From Brachyhypopomus gauderio (lineage: Eukaryota; Chordata; Actinopteri; Gymnotiformes; Hypopomidae): a stretch of DNA of 64,000 bases. Of the stretch, positions 10,879 to 19,371 are shown one piece after another. The translations under genes were made by a program, and so were the position numbers. Below the pieces are notes generated by a model. The model saw only the letters and a program-made list of their open reading frames with translations, made no database searches and was not told the DNA's origin. The stretch spans positions 13,542,610-13,606,609 of the forward strand of contig NC_135225.1 of the NCBI RefSeq assembly GCF_052324685.1. Reading direction: 5' to 3'. Position 1 is the first letter of the stretch; each line of letters opens with the position of its first letter.

Positions 10879-11279
10879 TGTCACGGTAGGCCGGCCCGGA
10901 GGCCGCCAGAGGGCGCCCAAACACACACCTTCGGGCACACGCACACCCACAACCACACGCAGCACACCCTCGCAGCCTCGATCACTCCCACCTTCCCAAT
11001 CACCAGAGTACTAGCACCTGTCTCTAATCAGCTGGGGTGTATTTATTTCCACAGGTCGCGCCGTCCAGTGCTGCGCATTTACCTGGCTACCCCGTCTCGC
11101 TCCGTGGGAGAGAAGAGTGTTAATCGCCTGTGTGCCTTTGTCCTCGTTCATCGCTTATTCACCTTTTCTTTTGCTTATCTGTTTCTACTGCCTTGGTGCC
11201 TGAGTTCCTAAGTTTCTATGGAGAATAAAACAGGTCACCCTCAGCCTCTGTCTCCTGCTGCTTCTGTCCAAACGTCACA
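10879..11279 (+). repeat. 5' LTR of the Gypsy element
   Basis: 401 bp. By the predicted start site at about 11070, U3 is 10879-11069 and R plus U5 is 11070-11279. The end was fixed by the point where identity with the 3' copy stops and by the AAATA duplication after the 3' copy. It contains the gag start codon at 11218. Confidence 0.95.
11040..11079 (+). promoter_or_regulatory. LTR TATA-like box and inferred RNA start
   Basis: TATTTATT at 11040-11047 lies 30 bp upstream of GCTGCGCATT (11070-11079). I infer transcription starts at or near 11070, because the first ten bases from there are the exact complement of the ten bases starting two positions after the LTR (11281-11290). The start is inferred from spacing and complementarity, not from transcript data. 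Confidence 0.6.
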
Positions 11280-14200
11280 GAATGCGCAGCCTTCAGCAGC
11301 AGGAGCAGAAGAGCTATCTCCCGTAGAGATCCTAACTCTACACGGGAGAACAATAGGTAAGCAACAACAGGAGATCGAGGAGATGCGGACACTTATGCAG
11401 ATGATGTCCAGTTGTTTGCAGAGTATCACGTCCCAAGCGAGGACGCCCTCATCTCCCGATTCCGAGGAGGATAAGGTCCACATTGCACCACCAGAGCCCT
11501 ACAACGGAGACCCAGAGAAGTGTGAGGGCTTCTTGATGCAGTGTGGGCTCTACTTCTCATACCACTCCACACGGAGTGACAACGCGAGGGTAGCGTATGT
11601 ACTTTCCCGCCTGACCGGTAAGGCGTTGGAATGGGGAACCGCGCTCAGTAAAAGCGCATCACCTCTCCTGTCGGCTTATGATGCGTTTGTCGCCGAACTG
11701 CGGGAGGTCTTCCATCATCCTCGGCAAGGCAGCACCTGCGGGCAGAGCCTGTTAAAGCTCCGGCAGGGCGCGCGTTCAGCTGCGGAGTACGCGCTGGACT
11801 TCCGCACGTTGGCGGCCAGCACAGGCTGGAATGACGCCGCCTTGGTGGACGTCTTCATTGCCAGCCTTCGTCCGGAGTTGCGGGCCGAGTTAGCCTGCAG
11901 ACAGGAGGGGCAAAACTTTAATCAGGTGGTCCGGTTGGCCGTTACATACGACCGCCTCGTACAGGAGAGAGGTGGTCGCGCGTCACAAGGTCCGGCTCTC
12001 GGGAACCCCACACAGGATAGCCCTAAGACCAACCAGACGGTGGAGCCCATGCAGATAGGGGAGACTACAGCCGTCAAGGAGCCCGCTCACCCGAGCGGTG
12101 GCAGAGCTCGGGTGAGTAACTCCTTGCTTGGAAAATTGCTCTCCATCAATGCTGTGATTTCTTATAAGGGCTGTTCTGTGGGGGTTTCTGCCCTAGTGGA
12201 TTCGGGAGCGTCGGGGAACCTGATGGACCGGACCCTGGCAGAGCGTCTCGGAGTCCCTCTCAGGCCATTGGAGGAACCGAGGCGCGTGCATGCACTGGAT
12301 GGCCGGCCTGTGGGCGGGGGGTTGATACAGTTTCGCACAGCACCCCTAAGTCTCACTATCCAGGGTCACACAGAGCACATTTCATTTCATGTTTTGTCTC
12401 ATTTACGTTACTCCCTCACACTCGGTTTGCCCTGGCTCCGTCTGCACAACCCTCAGATAAGATGGTCCTCTGGTCGCATACTACGCTGGTCGACTCCGGG
12501 TAGACGCGCCTACCGTAGAGCCCCAGTTAGGCTTTTGACTACCAGTATAGAGAGCCCCAACGTCGCTAACCCCCAAGCGATCCCCAGCCAATACCGGGAC
12601 CTTCAGGAAGTGTTCAGCGCCGAGAGGGCGGCTATGCTACCACCTCACCGTCCTTGGGATTGTTCTATCACCCTGAGGGAGGGAACGACTCCCCCCAAGG
12701 GCAGAGTGTATCCGCTGTCCCAGGAGGAGAATAAGATCATGGAGCAGTACGTCAGGGAGGCCTTAGCTCAGGGTTACATCGTTCCCTCCACCTCGCCCGC
12801 CTCAGCCAGTGTTTTCTTTGTAAAGAAGAAGGATGGTGGTCTGAGGCCATGCGTGGATTATCGAGGGCTCAATTCCCTCCTAGTGGGCTACTCCTACCCT
12901 CTGCCTCTGGTGCCGTCGGCGCTGGAGCAGCTGCGGTCAGCGAGTGTGTTCACTAAGCTGGATCTGCGCAGCGCCTACAACCTCATACGCGTGCGCGAGG
13001 AGGATGAATGGAAGACGGCGTTTAGCACGACCACGGGTCATTACCAGTACCGGGTCTTGCCGTACGGCTTGGCCTCGGCTCCGTCGTTCTTCCAGGCGTA
13101 CATTAACGAGGTCCTGCGTGAGTATTTGAATAAATGCGTCGTCGCCTATATTGATGACATCCTCGTTTATTCACCCTCCATGGACCAACATGTACGTGAC
13201 GTGCGCGCCGTCTTGGGCACTCTCTTGCGCAATAGGCTCTATTGCAAGCTAGAGAAGTGCGAGTTTCATCTCACCGAGGTAAGCTTCCTGGGTTACATCA
13301 TCAGGCCAGGTTCGGTGCACATGCAAACTGGCAAGGTGGAGGCGGTGATGGGATGGAATAAGCCGCACACACGGCGCGAACTACAGCGTTTTCTGGGTTT
13401 CGCGAATTTTTACCGGCGTTTCATCCGGTCATATAGCCGCATCGCAAGGCCGATTACTGATCTACTGCGTGGGGGGATAAAGCGGCTGCAGTGGACCGCT
13501 GCGGCAGAGCAGGCTTTCGAGGCTTTAAAGATTGCATTCGCAACGGCTCCTGTGTTGCATCAGCCCGATCCTAGCAAGCCCTTCATTGTTGAGGTGGACG
13601 CTTCAGATGTGGGAGTGGGGGCTGTGCTGTCCCAGCGTTTCAAGAAGCACAGCTCTCCCAAGCCGATCGCTTTCTTTTCTAAGAAGCTGAGCTCCGCTGA
13701 AAGGAATTACGGGGTAGGTGACCGTGAGCTGTTGGCGATGAAGCTAGCCTTTGAGGAATGGAGGCATTGGTTAGAGGGAGCGAGACATCCCTTCAGTGTT
13801 ATCACGGACCACAAAAATCTGGAGTACCTGAAAGCCACCAAGAGAATGAACGCACGACAAGCCCGCTGGTCTTTATTCTTCTCGAGGTTTCGTTTTCAGG
13901 TCACCTATCGCCCCGGGGTTAAGAACACACGAGCCGATGCCCTCTCTCGGTCCTTTCCTGAGAGCAAGGAGTCCACGGAGGAGGAACCCATACTCCCTGC
14001 GGAGTGCTTTCTCAACTCTGTGGAGTGGGATATCGACAGGGCGATCTCCGCGGCTAATCCGCATCCCCGATGTCCTCCACATCACAGGTATGTTCCCCCG
14101 GCACAACGCACTCCCCTCATTACCTGGGCGCATTCGTCTCTTGGCACAGGACATCCCGGGTCCACCCGTACGTCGCAGGTGCTGGGAGCCCGTTACTGGT

Positions 14201-15573
14201 GGCCCGGTATGCATCGAGACGTCTTGCGTCACGTTGCGTCATGCGCCGAGTGCGCGCGGAGCAAAGTGCCGCGCACTCCTCCGGCTGGCAAGCTACTGCC
14301 GCTTCCAGTTCCCAGGCAGCCCTGGACGCACATAGCTGTAGACTTCGTCACGGACCTGCCTGTGTCGGAGGGTAACAACACCATCCTTACCGTCATAGAC
14401 AGGTTCTCTAAGATGGTGAGGTTCATAGCGCTTCCAGGGTTGCCAACAGCGTGGGAGACAGCGGAGGTGCTGCTCCGCGAGGTGTTTCGGCTTTACGGAA
14501 TCCCAGAGGACATCGTTTCCGATCGGGGACCACAGTTCACCTCTCGGGTCTGGAGGGAGTTCCTCGCAAAGCTGAACATCACGGTCAGTCTGACATCCGG
14601 CTACCACCCACAGGCTAACGGGCAAGTAGAGCGCGCAAACCAAGAGCTGGGACGGTTTCTGCGTGCCTATTGCAGTGAGTATCCCGACACCTGGAGTTCG
14701 CTGCTCCTGTGGGCTGAATACGCTCAGAACTCCTTGGTTCAGTCCAGCACCAGACTAACCCCCTTTGAGTGCGTTCTAGGGAGACAGCCGGCTCTATACC
14801 CCTGGAACGCTGCCACATCCGACCAACCCATTGTGGAGGACTGGTGCAGGAGAAGCGAGCGAGTGTGGGCTGATACGCACCGTAAGCTGCAGGAGGCGAT
14901 TCGACGCTTCAAGGCTAAAGCTGACCGGCGGAGAAGCGAAGCCCCGGAGTACCACGCAGGGGACAAGGTTTGGGTGTCAACCAGCGATGGCCGTCTCGGA
15001 CCGAGGGGTAAGCTGACAGACCGTTACGCGGGGCCCTACGTCATTGCCCGACGCGTTAACCCCGTTACATACCAGCTTCGACTGCCGGGGGACAGAAGAG
15101 TGTCCAGGGCCTTCCACGTTTCAGCCCTGAAGCCGTACCGGGAGGGTCCTCTGAGCGCGGAGGCCAGACCGAGACCGCCGTCTCCGTTACAGCTGTCAGA
15201 CGGACCTGCGCACCACGTTAGTAGGTTGCTGAGCTCTCTGCGTCGGGGTGGAGCGCTGCAATATCTGGTGGACTGGGAGGGCTACGGTCCTGAGGAGCGG
15301 TCGTGGGTTCCGGCTTCTCAGGTGCTGGACCCCTCCATGCTCGCCTCCTTCCATCGAGAGCATCCCAGTCTTCCTGCTCCGCGCCGTCCGGGACGCCCGA
15401 GGAAAGTCCGGCTGGAGGGATCCTTGGGGAGGGGTTATGTCACGGTAGGCCGGCCCGGAGGCCGCCAGAGGGCGCCCAAACACACACCTTCGGGCACACG
15501 CACACCCACAACCACACGCAGCACACCCTCGCAGCCTCGATCACTCCCACCTTCCCAATCACCAGAGTACTAG
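11218..15573 (+). CDS. Gag-Pol polyprotein of the chromovirus
   Basis: One uninterrupted frame of 1451 residues. ATG 11218 follows an in-frame TAA (11209-11211), and no ATG lies between the inferred RNA start and it. Gag covers about 1-300: a coiled-coil-like segment near 40-65, then a capsid-like region from PEPYNGDPEKCEGF to about 255. No CCHC zinc knuckle is present. Protease: DSGA at 328-331. Reverse transcriptase about 500-680, with YIDD at 644-647. RNase H about 790-910, starting at VDASD (Asp 794). Integrase: zinc-binding His/Cys region about 970-1010; catalytic Asp 1042, Asp 1102 and Glu 1138 with the expected D-35-E spacing; GPY-like segment about 1260-1310. Chromodomain about 1335-1385 (YLVDWEGYGPEERSWVP). 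The frame starts in the 5' LTR and ends in U3 of the 3' LTR. Confidence 0.95.
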   Translation: MENKTGHPQPLSPAASVQTSQNAQPSAAGAEELSPVEILTLHGRTIGKQQQEIEEMRTLMQMMSSCLQSITSQARTPSSPDSEEDKVHIAPPEPYNGDPEKCEGFLMQCGLYFSYHSTRSDNARVAYVLSRLTGKALEWGTALSKSASPLLSAYDAFVAELREVFHHPRQGSTCGQSLLKLRQGARSAAEYALDFRTLAASTGWNDAALVDVFIASLRPELRAELACRQEGQNFNQVVRLAVTYDRLVQERGGRASQGPALGNPTQDSPKTNQTVEPMQIGETTAVKEPAHPSGGRARVSNSLLGKLLSINAVISYKGCSVGVSALVDSGASGNLMDRTLAERLGVPLRPLEEPRRVHALDGRPVGGGLIQFRTAPLSLTIQGHTEHISFHVLSHLRYSLTLGLPWLRLHNPQIRWSSGRILRWSTPGRRAYRRAPVRLLTTSIESPNVANPQAIPSQYRDLQEVFSAERAAMLPPHRPWDCSITLREGTTPPKGRVYPLSQEENKIMEQYVREALAQGYIVPSTSPASASVFFVKKKDGGLRPCVDYRGLNSLLVGYSYPLPLVPSALEQLRSASVFTKLDLRSAYNLIRVREEDEWKTAFSTTTGHYQYRVLPYGLASAPSFFQAYINEVLREYLNKCVVAYIDDILVYSPSMDQHVRDVRAVLGTLLRNRLYCKLEKCEFHLTEVSFLGYIIRPGSVHMQTGKVEAVMGWNKPHTRRELQRFLGFANFYRRFIRSYSRIARPITDLLRGGIKRLQWTAAAEQAFEALKIAFATAPVLHQPDPSKPFIVEVDASDVGVGAVLSQRFKKHSSPKPIAFFSKKLSSAERNYGVGDRELLAMKLAFEEWRHWLEGARHPFSVITDHKNLEYLKATKRMNARQARWSLFFSRFRFQVTYRPGVKNTRADALSRSFPESKESTEEEPILPAECFLNSVEWDIDRAISAANPHPRCPPHHRYVPPAQRTPLITWAHSSLGTGHPGSTRTSQVLGARYWWPGMHRDVLRHVASCAECARSKVPRTPPAGKLLPLPVPRQPWTHIAVDFVTDLPVSEGNNTILTVIDRFSKMVRFIALPGLPTAWETAEVLLREVFRLYGIPEDIVSDRGPQFTSRVWREFLAKLNITVSLTSGYHPQANGQVERANQELGRFLRAYCSEYPDTWSSLLLWAEYAQNSLVQSSTRLTPFECVLGRQPALYPWNAATSDQPIVEDWCRRSERVWADTHRKLQEAIRRFKAKADRRRSEAPEYHAGDKVWVSTSDGRLGPRGKLTDRYAGPYVIARRVNPVTYQLRLPGDRRVSRAFHVSALKPYREGPLSAEARPRPPSPLQLSDGPAHHVSRLLSSLRRGGALQYLVDWEGYGPEERSWVPASQVLDPSMLASFHREHPSLPAPRRPGRPRKVRLEGSLGRGYVTVGRPGGRQRAPKHTPSGTRTPTTTRSTPSQPRSLPPSQSPEY
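11280..11290 (+). other. Primer-binding site, self-priming type (inferred)
   Basis: AATGCGCAGC at 11281-11290 is the perfect reverse complement of 11070-11079. G11280 could also form a G-U pair with position 11080. The site is directly adjacent to the 5' LTR, where a primer-binding site must lie, and I do not see an obvious tRNA-complementary site there. In Tf1-type elements the 5' end of the element's own RNA folds back and primes minus-strand synthesis, which this arrangement matches. Confidence 0.65.
15425..15437 (+). other. Polypurine tract
   Basis: GGGGAGGGGTTA lies immediately before the 3' LTR, where plus-strand synthesis is primed in LTR retroelements. It is also coding here, because the gag-pol frame runs through it. 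Confidence 0.8.
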
Positions 15574-15838
15574 CACCTGTCTCTAATCAGCTGGGGTGTA
15601 TTTATTTCCACAGGTCGCGCCGTCCAGTGCTGCGCATTTACCTGGCTACCCCGTCTCGCTCCGTGGGAGAGAAGAGTGTTACTCGCCTGTGTGCCTTTGT
15701 CCTCGTTCATCGCTTATTCACCTTTTCTTTTGCTTATCTGTTTCTACTGCCTTGGTGCCTGAGTTGCTAAGTTTCTATGGAGAATAAAACAGGTCACCCT
15801 CAGCCTCTGTCTCCTGCTGCTTCTGTCCAAACGTCACA
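15438..15838 (+). repeat. 3' LTR of the Gypsy element
   Basis: 401 bp, identical to the 5' copy apart from two substitutions. It contains the stop of the gag-pol frame (TAG 15571-15573), a TATA-like box (15599-15606) and AATAAA at 15783-15788, the presumed polyadenylation signal. Confidence 0.95.
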
Positions 15839-15843
15839 AAATA

Positions 15844-16223
15844 CACTGGAGTTAGCAGGAAATATAATTTTCATCTGTAGTTTCCAAGAAATACACTGTA
15901 AAACCTTAAAGGAGAAAAACGGTAATATCAATCCCAAAGGGATAATTTTTTTCGACCAAAACTTAACTTACCCTAGAAAGGAGAGATTTTCACGACGAAG
16001 TATGGCTGCTGCTGCTGACTGACAGTGTCCCAGGCTATGCTCCGGCAGGCGTATCAAAAGGTGGGTGTGGCCAATATGCAATACTTTGCATATTGCTATA
16101 ATTGTTATAATTGTCATTTTAACTACATAAAAACAAAGTTGTCCTCCAAAGATGGGGGGGTGGAGGTGGGCCATTTAAAAAAAAAAAAAAAAAAAAAAAA
16201 GGTGGCACATTTGCTTTGTGGAT
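15844..16223. other. Spacer between the retroelement and the next gene
   Basis: It contains a 22-24 base poly(A) run near 16179-16200 and no coding frame of interest. On the minus strand it should include the 3' untranslated region of the gene ending at 16224, but I find no AATAAA or ATTAAA for that strand here. Confidence 0.45.
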
Positions 16224-17835
16224 TTACTGTTTGTCAGGCTTTAGGCCCATGCGGGTCATGAAGCCCATTAAAGACCAGTCATCTGTGTTAGAGGAAGTGT
16301 TGTGCTGCAGGTTCTTAGGGAGGACTCTGTTGGCTTCATTGTGCTGCAGTGTGGTGGTCTTCATGGTGTATTTCTCTCCTTCCTGCTTGGGAACAACAAA
16401 GGCGGAGCAGGGTTTAGCTCTCCCATGTGCTGTGCCCTTGTTGTTTTGAGTGGTTTGAGTGTTGTGATGTACACTTCCCAGTCCAGGTGAGTCCTTTACC
16501 TCATGAGTTGTCGAAGATTTTGAGGTCTGCAGGTTCTGGCCTTTTTTGGCACCTGAGTCATCTTCAGTAGTTGTGGGTCCAAGCTTATGGAATACCTGGA
16601 TTGACGTCGTCATTTGCTGAACCAGTGTCTTTTTATAGTTTGACTTCTGGCTAATCTCAGTTGTCCCAGGGTTTGTGGCGATTGATGTTGCTGAGGTGAC
16701 CTGTTTTCTGGTTTTTCTCTTTCTCTGCATGTTGTTGACCTGATCAGCTTCACTCTTTTTTTTAGCCTCATTCTTCTTGTTGGCAACTTTCTCTCGCTTT
16801 CTCTTACCAATCTTTTTCTGACTCTTCCCTGCGTCTTCCCTCTCATGTTCTAGACATGCTTTACTGTGATGTAGGAGACATCTTGAACTTTCTTGGTTGT
16901 TGTATTGGCTGCTGGCCTGCTGGTCTCCCATCATCACTGATGTCTTGGGGACTCCAGGTTCTGTGATGTCCTTCACTGTGGCCCAATCATTGTCTTTATG
17001 ACCTAAACTCACATGTTGGTTTGAGCTGCAGGAGCCTTCTGCCTCTATCATCTTTCTTAATTTTGCTTCAAAGTTCCCAGGATCATACACATCGAAACTT
17101 ATTTTAGGCTTTGCCTGGCTTGTCATGCTCTCCTCCTGTGTTCTGATTGGAACAAAAACCCTCTGTGGGGTGGGCATGGTTTGGAGCTGCTGTCTCTGGA
17201 CAAAGTCTGAGTAGGGGAGTCCTCCTGAAACCCTCAGATTTGCCACTTCAGCACTGGGAAATGGTGGTGGTGGGTAATACCCATGATACATCCCCGGAGG
17301 AAACAATGGGGCAGCCATACCTCCACCTCCAAATTGTGAGACATATCCTACCCAACAGAAAAAGTGGCATATTATCTAAATCTTTAATTATTTCTCATTT
17401 TCATTGTAGATGGAATTATGGCTGGTGTATTATTGAGTTTAATACATTTTGGCAAGTTTAAGGTGGATGAATAAAAATGTTTATTATATACTTAATAACA
17501 ACATTTACATTGAAATTGTTTCTTAGTCAGTTTTGATGATTGTAGTGGCTTTCTTAAGATTAAGGCTTCATAAGAAATTTTAACCTACCTGCAGCACTGA
17601 AAGGATGGACTGGCAAATTTTGGACAGGGTTACCATGGCCCATGAGTAGTTCATTTCCTGTTCACAAATTACATTGCTTTTTAAATTATAGCGAGTTATC
17701 TTAGAACAGTCCTCTGGACACTTATATTTCAAAATAGATAATAATTACTACCACGTGTCATTCTAGAAAAGAAGTGAAATGTAGTCTCACTATACCTGTG
17801 CATAAAAAGTGGTTGTAGTCAAAATCGAAGTTCAT
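16224..17835 (-). CDS. Three-exon gene, unrecognised 410-residue protein
   Basis: Coding exons are 17796-17835, 17589-17657 and 16224-17347 (40, 69 and 1124 nt). Donors GTATAG and GTAGGT and acceptors GAACAG and GGGTAG join in phase 1 throughout, giving 410 residues plus stop. The start, MNFDFDYNHFLCTG, is the only exon-1 ATG in frame. The N-terminal ~120 residues are Tyr/Pro/Gly-rich (MYHGYYPPPPFPSAE, FGGGG), then LPYSDFVQRQQLQTMPTPQR and a segment FEAKLRKMIEAEG. The central 190-260 region is strongly basic (KKIGKRKREKVANKKNE), suggesting a nuclear localisation signal. The tail is Ser/Thr-rich and ends DDWSLMGFMTRMGLKPDKQ. No catalytic motif or membrane segment is visible. The Tyr/Pro-rich N-terminus vaguely recalls germ-plasm organisers of the Bucky ball type, but I cannot confirm that. 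The clean gene model is more secure than any function. Confidence 0.72.
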
Positions 17836-18111
17836 ATCGAAGCAGACAGAAAGAATCCCAAAGTACAAACTTTAGACTGCGTCGAGAAAGTTCTTCTATT
17901 ATGTTTGTAGATTTCCAGTTGTGTGAATTTCTTATCGCATTTTACTTGCCGCGTTTATGACGGAACAATTGACTACCATGACAATTCGGTTAGTTCGAAA
18001 TCAATCAAACAAACAAACAAAATCTATAGTAAAGTAACTATAATGCACGGCATCGAGTGGGTTATTGTTTTTTTATATGACAAAATACACAAATGTTGAA
18101 TCATTTTAAAG

Positions 18112-18117
18112 TTTATT
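18112..18117 (-). terminator. Polyadenylation signal AATAAA (minus strand)
   Basis: TTTATT on the plus strand reads AATAAA on the minus strand, about 120 bp downstream of the possible minus-strand stop codon at 18239. Confidence 0.4.
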
Positions 18118-18238
18118 AGATTTTGCAGAAAATAATTCTTATAATTCTTCCGTCAAACTGTTAGGCTAGTTCGTTTGTGGTTTCCAATCCACAACATTTA
18201 AAGAGCCTTAAACATTTAATATTTCTATCGGACGTGAT

Positions 18239-18533
18239 TTAGTCTACTGCCGAACCACCAGTGACACTCTTCTTCGCTGGTACACCAGAGGTGCTTGGCT
18301 CTGGGAAAGTTAATTTTGACGGGGCAAAGCCAGCACATTTCTCCCGCAACTTCTTTATAGTCTGGGTTTCTATATTGCTGTAGAGACGATTCTCTATGGT
18401 AACCAATCACAGGCATATTTGTACATGCATCAGAGCCTAAGGATGGTATTTGCTGACGATGCTTGGGGCGTACTGTTTTAAAGCCACCTGTAATGAAAAT
18501 CGTGGGCATGTCGCTAAATACATATACCCTCAT
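18239..18533 (-). CDS. Possible terminal exon of an unidentified minus-strand gene
   Basis: Two alternative readings compete. One is a last exon 18239-18377 after a TCTCTACAG acceptor, reading NIETQTIKKLREKCAGFAPS... and ending in GGSAVD plus TAA, with AATAAA 120 bp further on. The other is an uninterrupted frame from an ATG at 18533 (MRVYVFSDMPTIFITGG...) to 18225. I cannot tell which, if either, is real. Neither resembles a family I recognise, and no upstream exons were found in 18540-19070. Confidence 0.25.
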
Positions 18534-18539
18534 GAGATT

Positions 18540-19070
18540 TACATAGAGATTGCTATATTGCCGTCTACACTAATAAGTTACTCTAATGTAATGTCCGGAA
18601 GCGCACAGTTCGTTTCTCTGGCCACTTTACTATTAAGCGAGCTAAATTGATTGTGCTATATAGGGAACAACAAGTGAGTGCACGAGTGAATTGTATATAG
18701 CTCAGTATTTCCACATGTAGTAGCTGAAGTTGTGTCATTATGTTAGCTAACTGCGTCAATAGTTTGATAGCTAGCTAACTAGCAAATCCACCTTTCAATG
18801 TTAACGCATTGTCAGATCAACTGTCAAATGTTTGTATGGATTTCATAATGGTTCTTAGACAAGCTGTAATAAACTGTTGGTTAGCCTAATTTAATTTATG
18901 CAGCTTCCAGTTCCCCTCAAATTGCTTTCTCATGATTCACTAAGACCATTTACCCCAGAAGTAAATGCTATGGTTTGTTTCACTGTGTTAGTGTATTAGA
19001 CTGGAAATATTATCATAAACTTCTTTTGTGAATTCATCATTCCATATGGAACTAGGATTTAGGTTTAGTC
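18540..19070. other. Non-coding stretch
   Basis: AT-rich with repeated TAGCTAGCTAACTAG-like words near 18765-18790. No exon, promoter element or repeat family is supported. Confidence 0.35.
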
Positions 19071-19076
19071 TGACAC

Positions 19077-19365
19077 AGGGTTGCCAACTTTTCAAGATCG
19101 CTTGGAGTGAGATTTGAACCTGGAGGAGGTGGCGAGTGTAAATTGTTAGCGGGCGGGGTGTAAAATGGACACATATCGCGATTTATCGATCGTCGGTGGT
19201 TGGCGCCAGAGCGAACTAGTAACTCATTGAATCATAGATGGGGATCAGATGTAAATAAACTATATTTATTTTTCGGCGTGAGAAATCGGGTGTGTGGCGT
19301 GTGAGCGTGTGAAGACAGTCAAATGCGTGTGTCTCACGCTCAATTTGTGAGAGTTGGCAACCCTG
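19077..19365. mobile_element. Non-autonomous hAT-like MITE, 289 bp
   Basis: The ends are CAGGGTTGCCAACT and AGTTGGCAACCCTG, a perfect 14-bp inverted pair. CTGACA immediately flanks both ends (19071-19076 and 19366-19371), giving a duplication of at least 6 bp. The interior has no coding content. The CAG...CTG ends suggest the hAT superfamily, although 8 bp would be expected. Confidence 0.82.
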
Positions 19366-19371
19366 CTGACA

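Larger units (their letters stand above)
10879..15838 (+). mobile_element. Intact young Ty3/Gypsy chromovirus (Tf1/sushi-like)
   Basis: A complete 4960-bp LTR retrotransposon. The two 401-bp LTRs (10879-11279 and 15438-15838) differ at only two positions: A/C at 11123 versus 15682, and C/G at 11207 versus 15766. A perfect AAATA duplication flanks it (10874-10878, 15839-15843). LTR termini are TGTCACG and CGTCACA. One 1451-codon frame encodes gag, protease, reverse transcriptase, RNase H, integrase and a C-terminal chromodomain. A purine tract (GGGGAGGGG) precedes the 3' LTR. The near-identical LTRs indicate very recent insertion. The chromodomain and domain order place it in the chromoviruses; the priming signal points to the Tf1/sushi group. 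Confidence 0.96.

Noticed and set aside
13873..14232. Antisense frames within the gag-pol region
   Set aside because: Shadows of the intact 1451-codon frame. No transcription or domain evidence.
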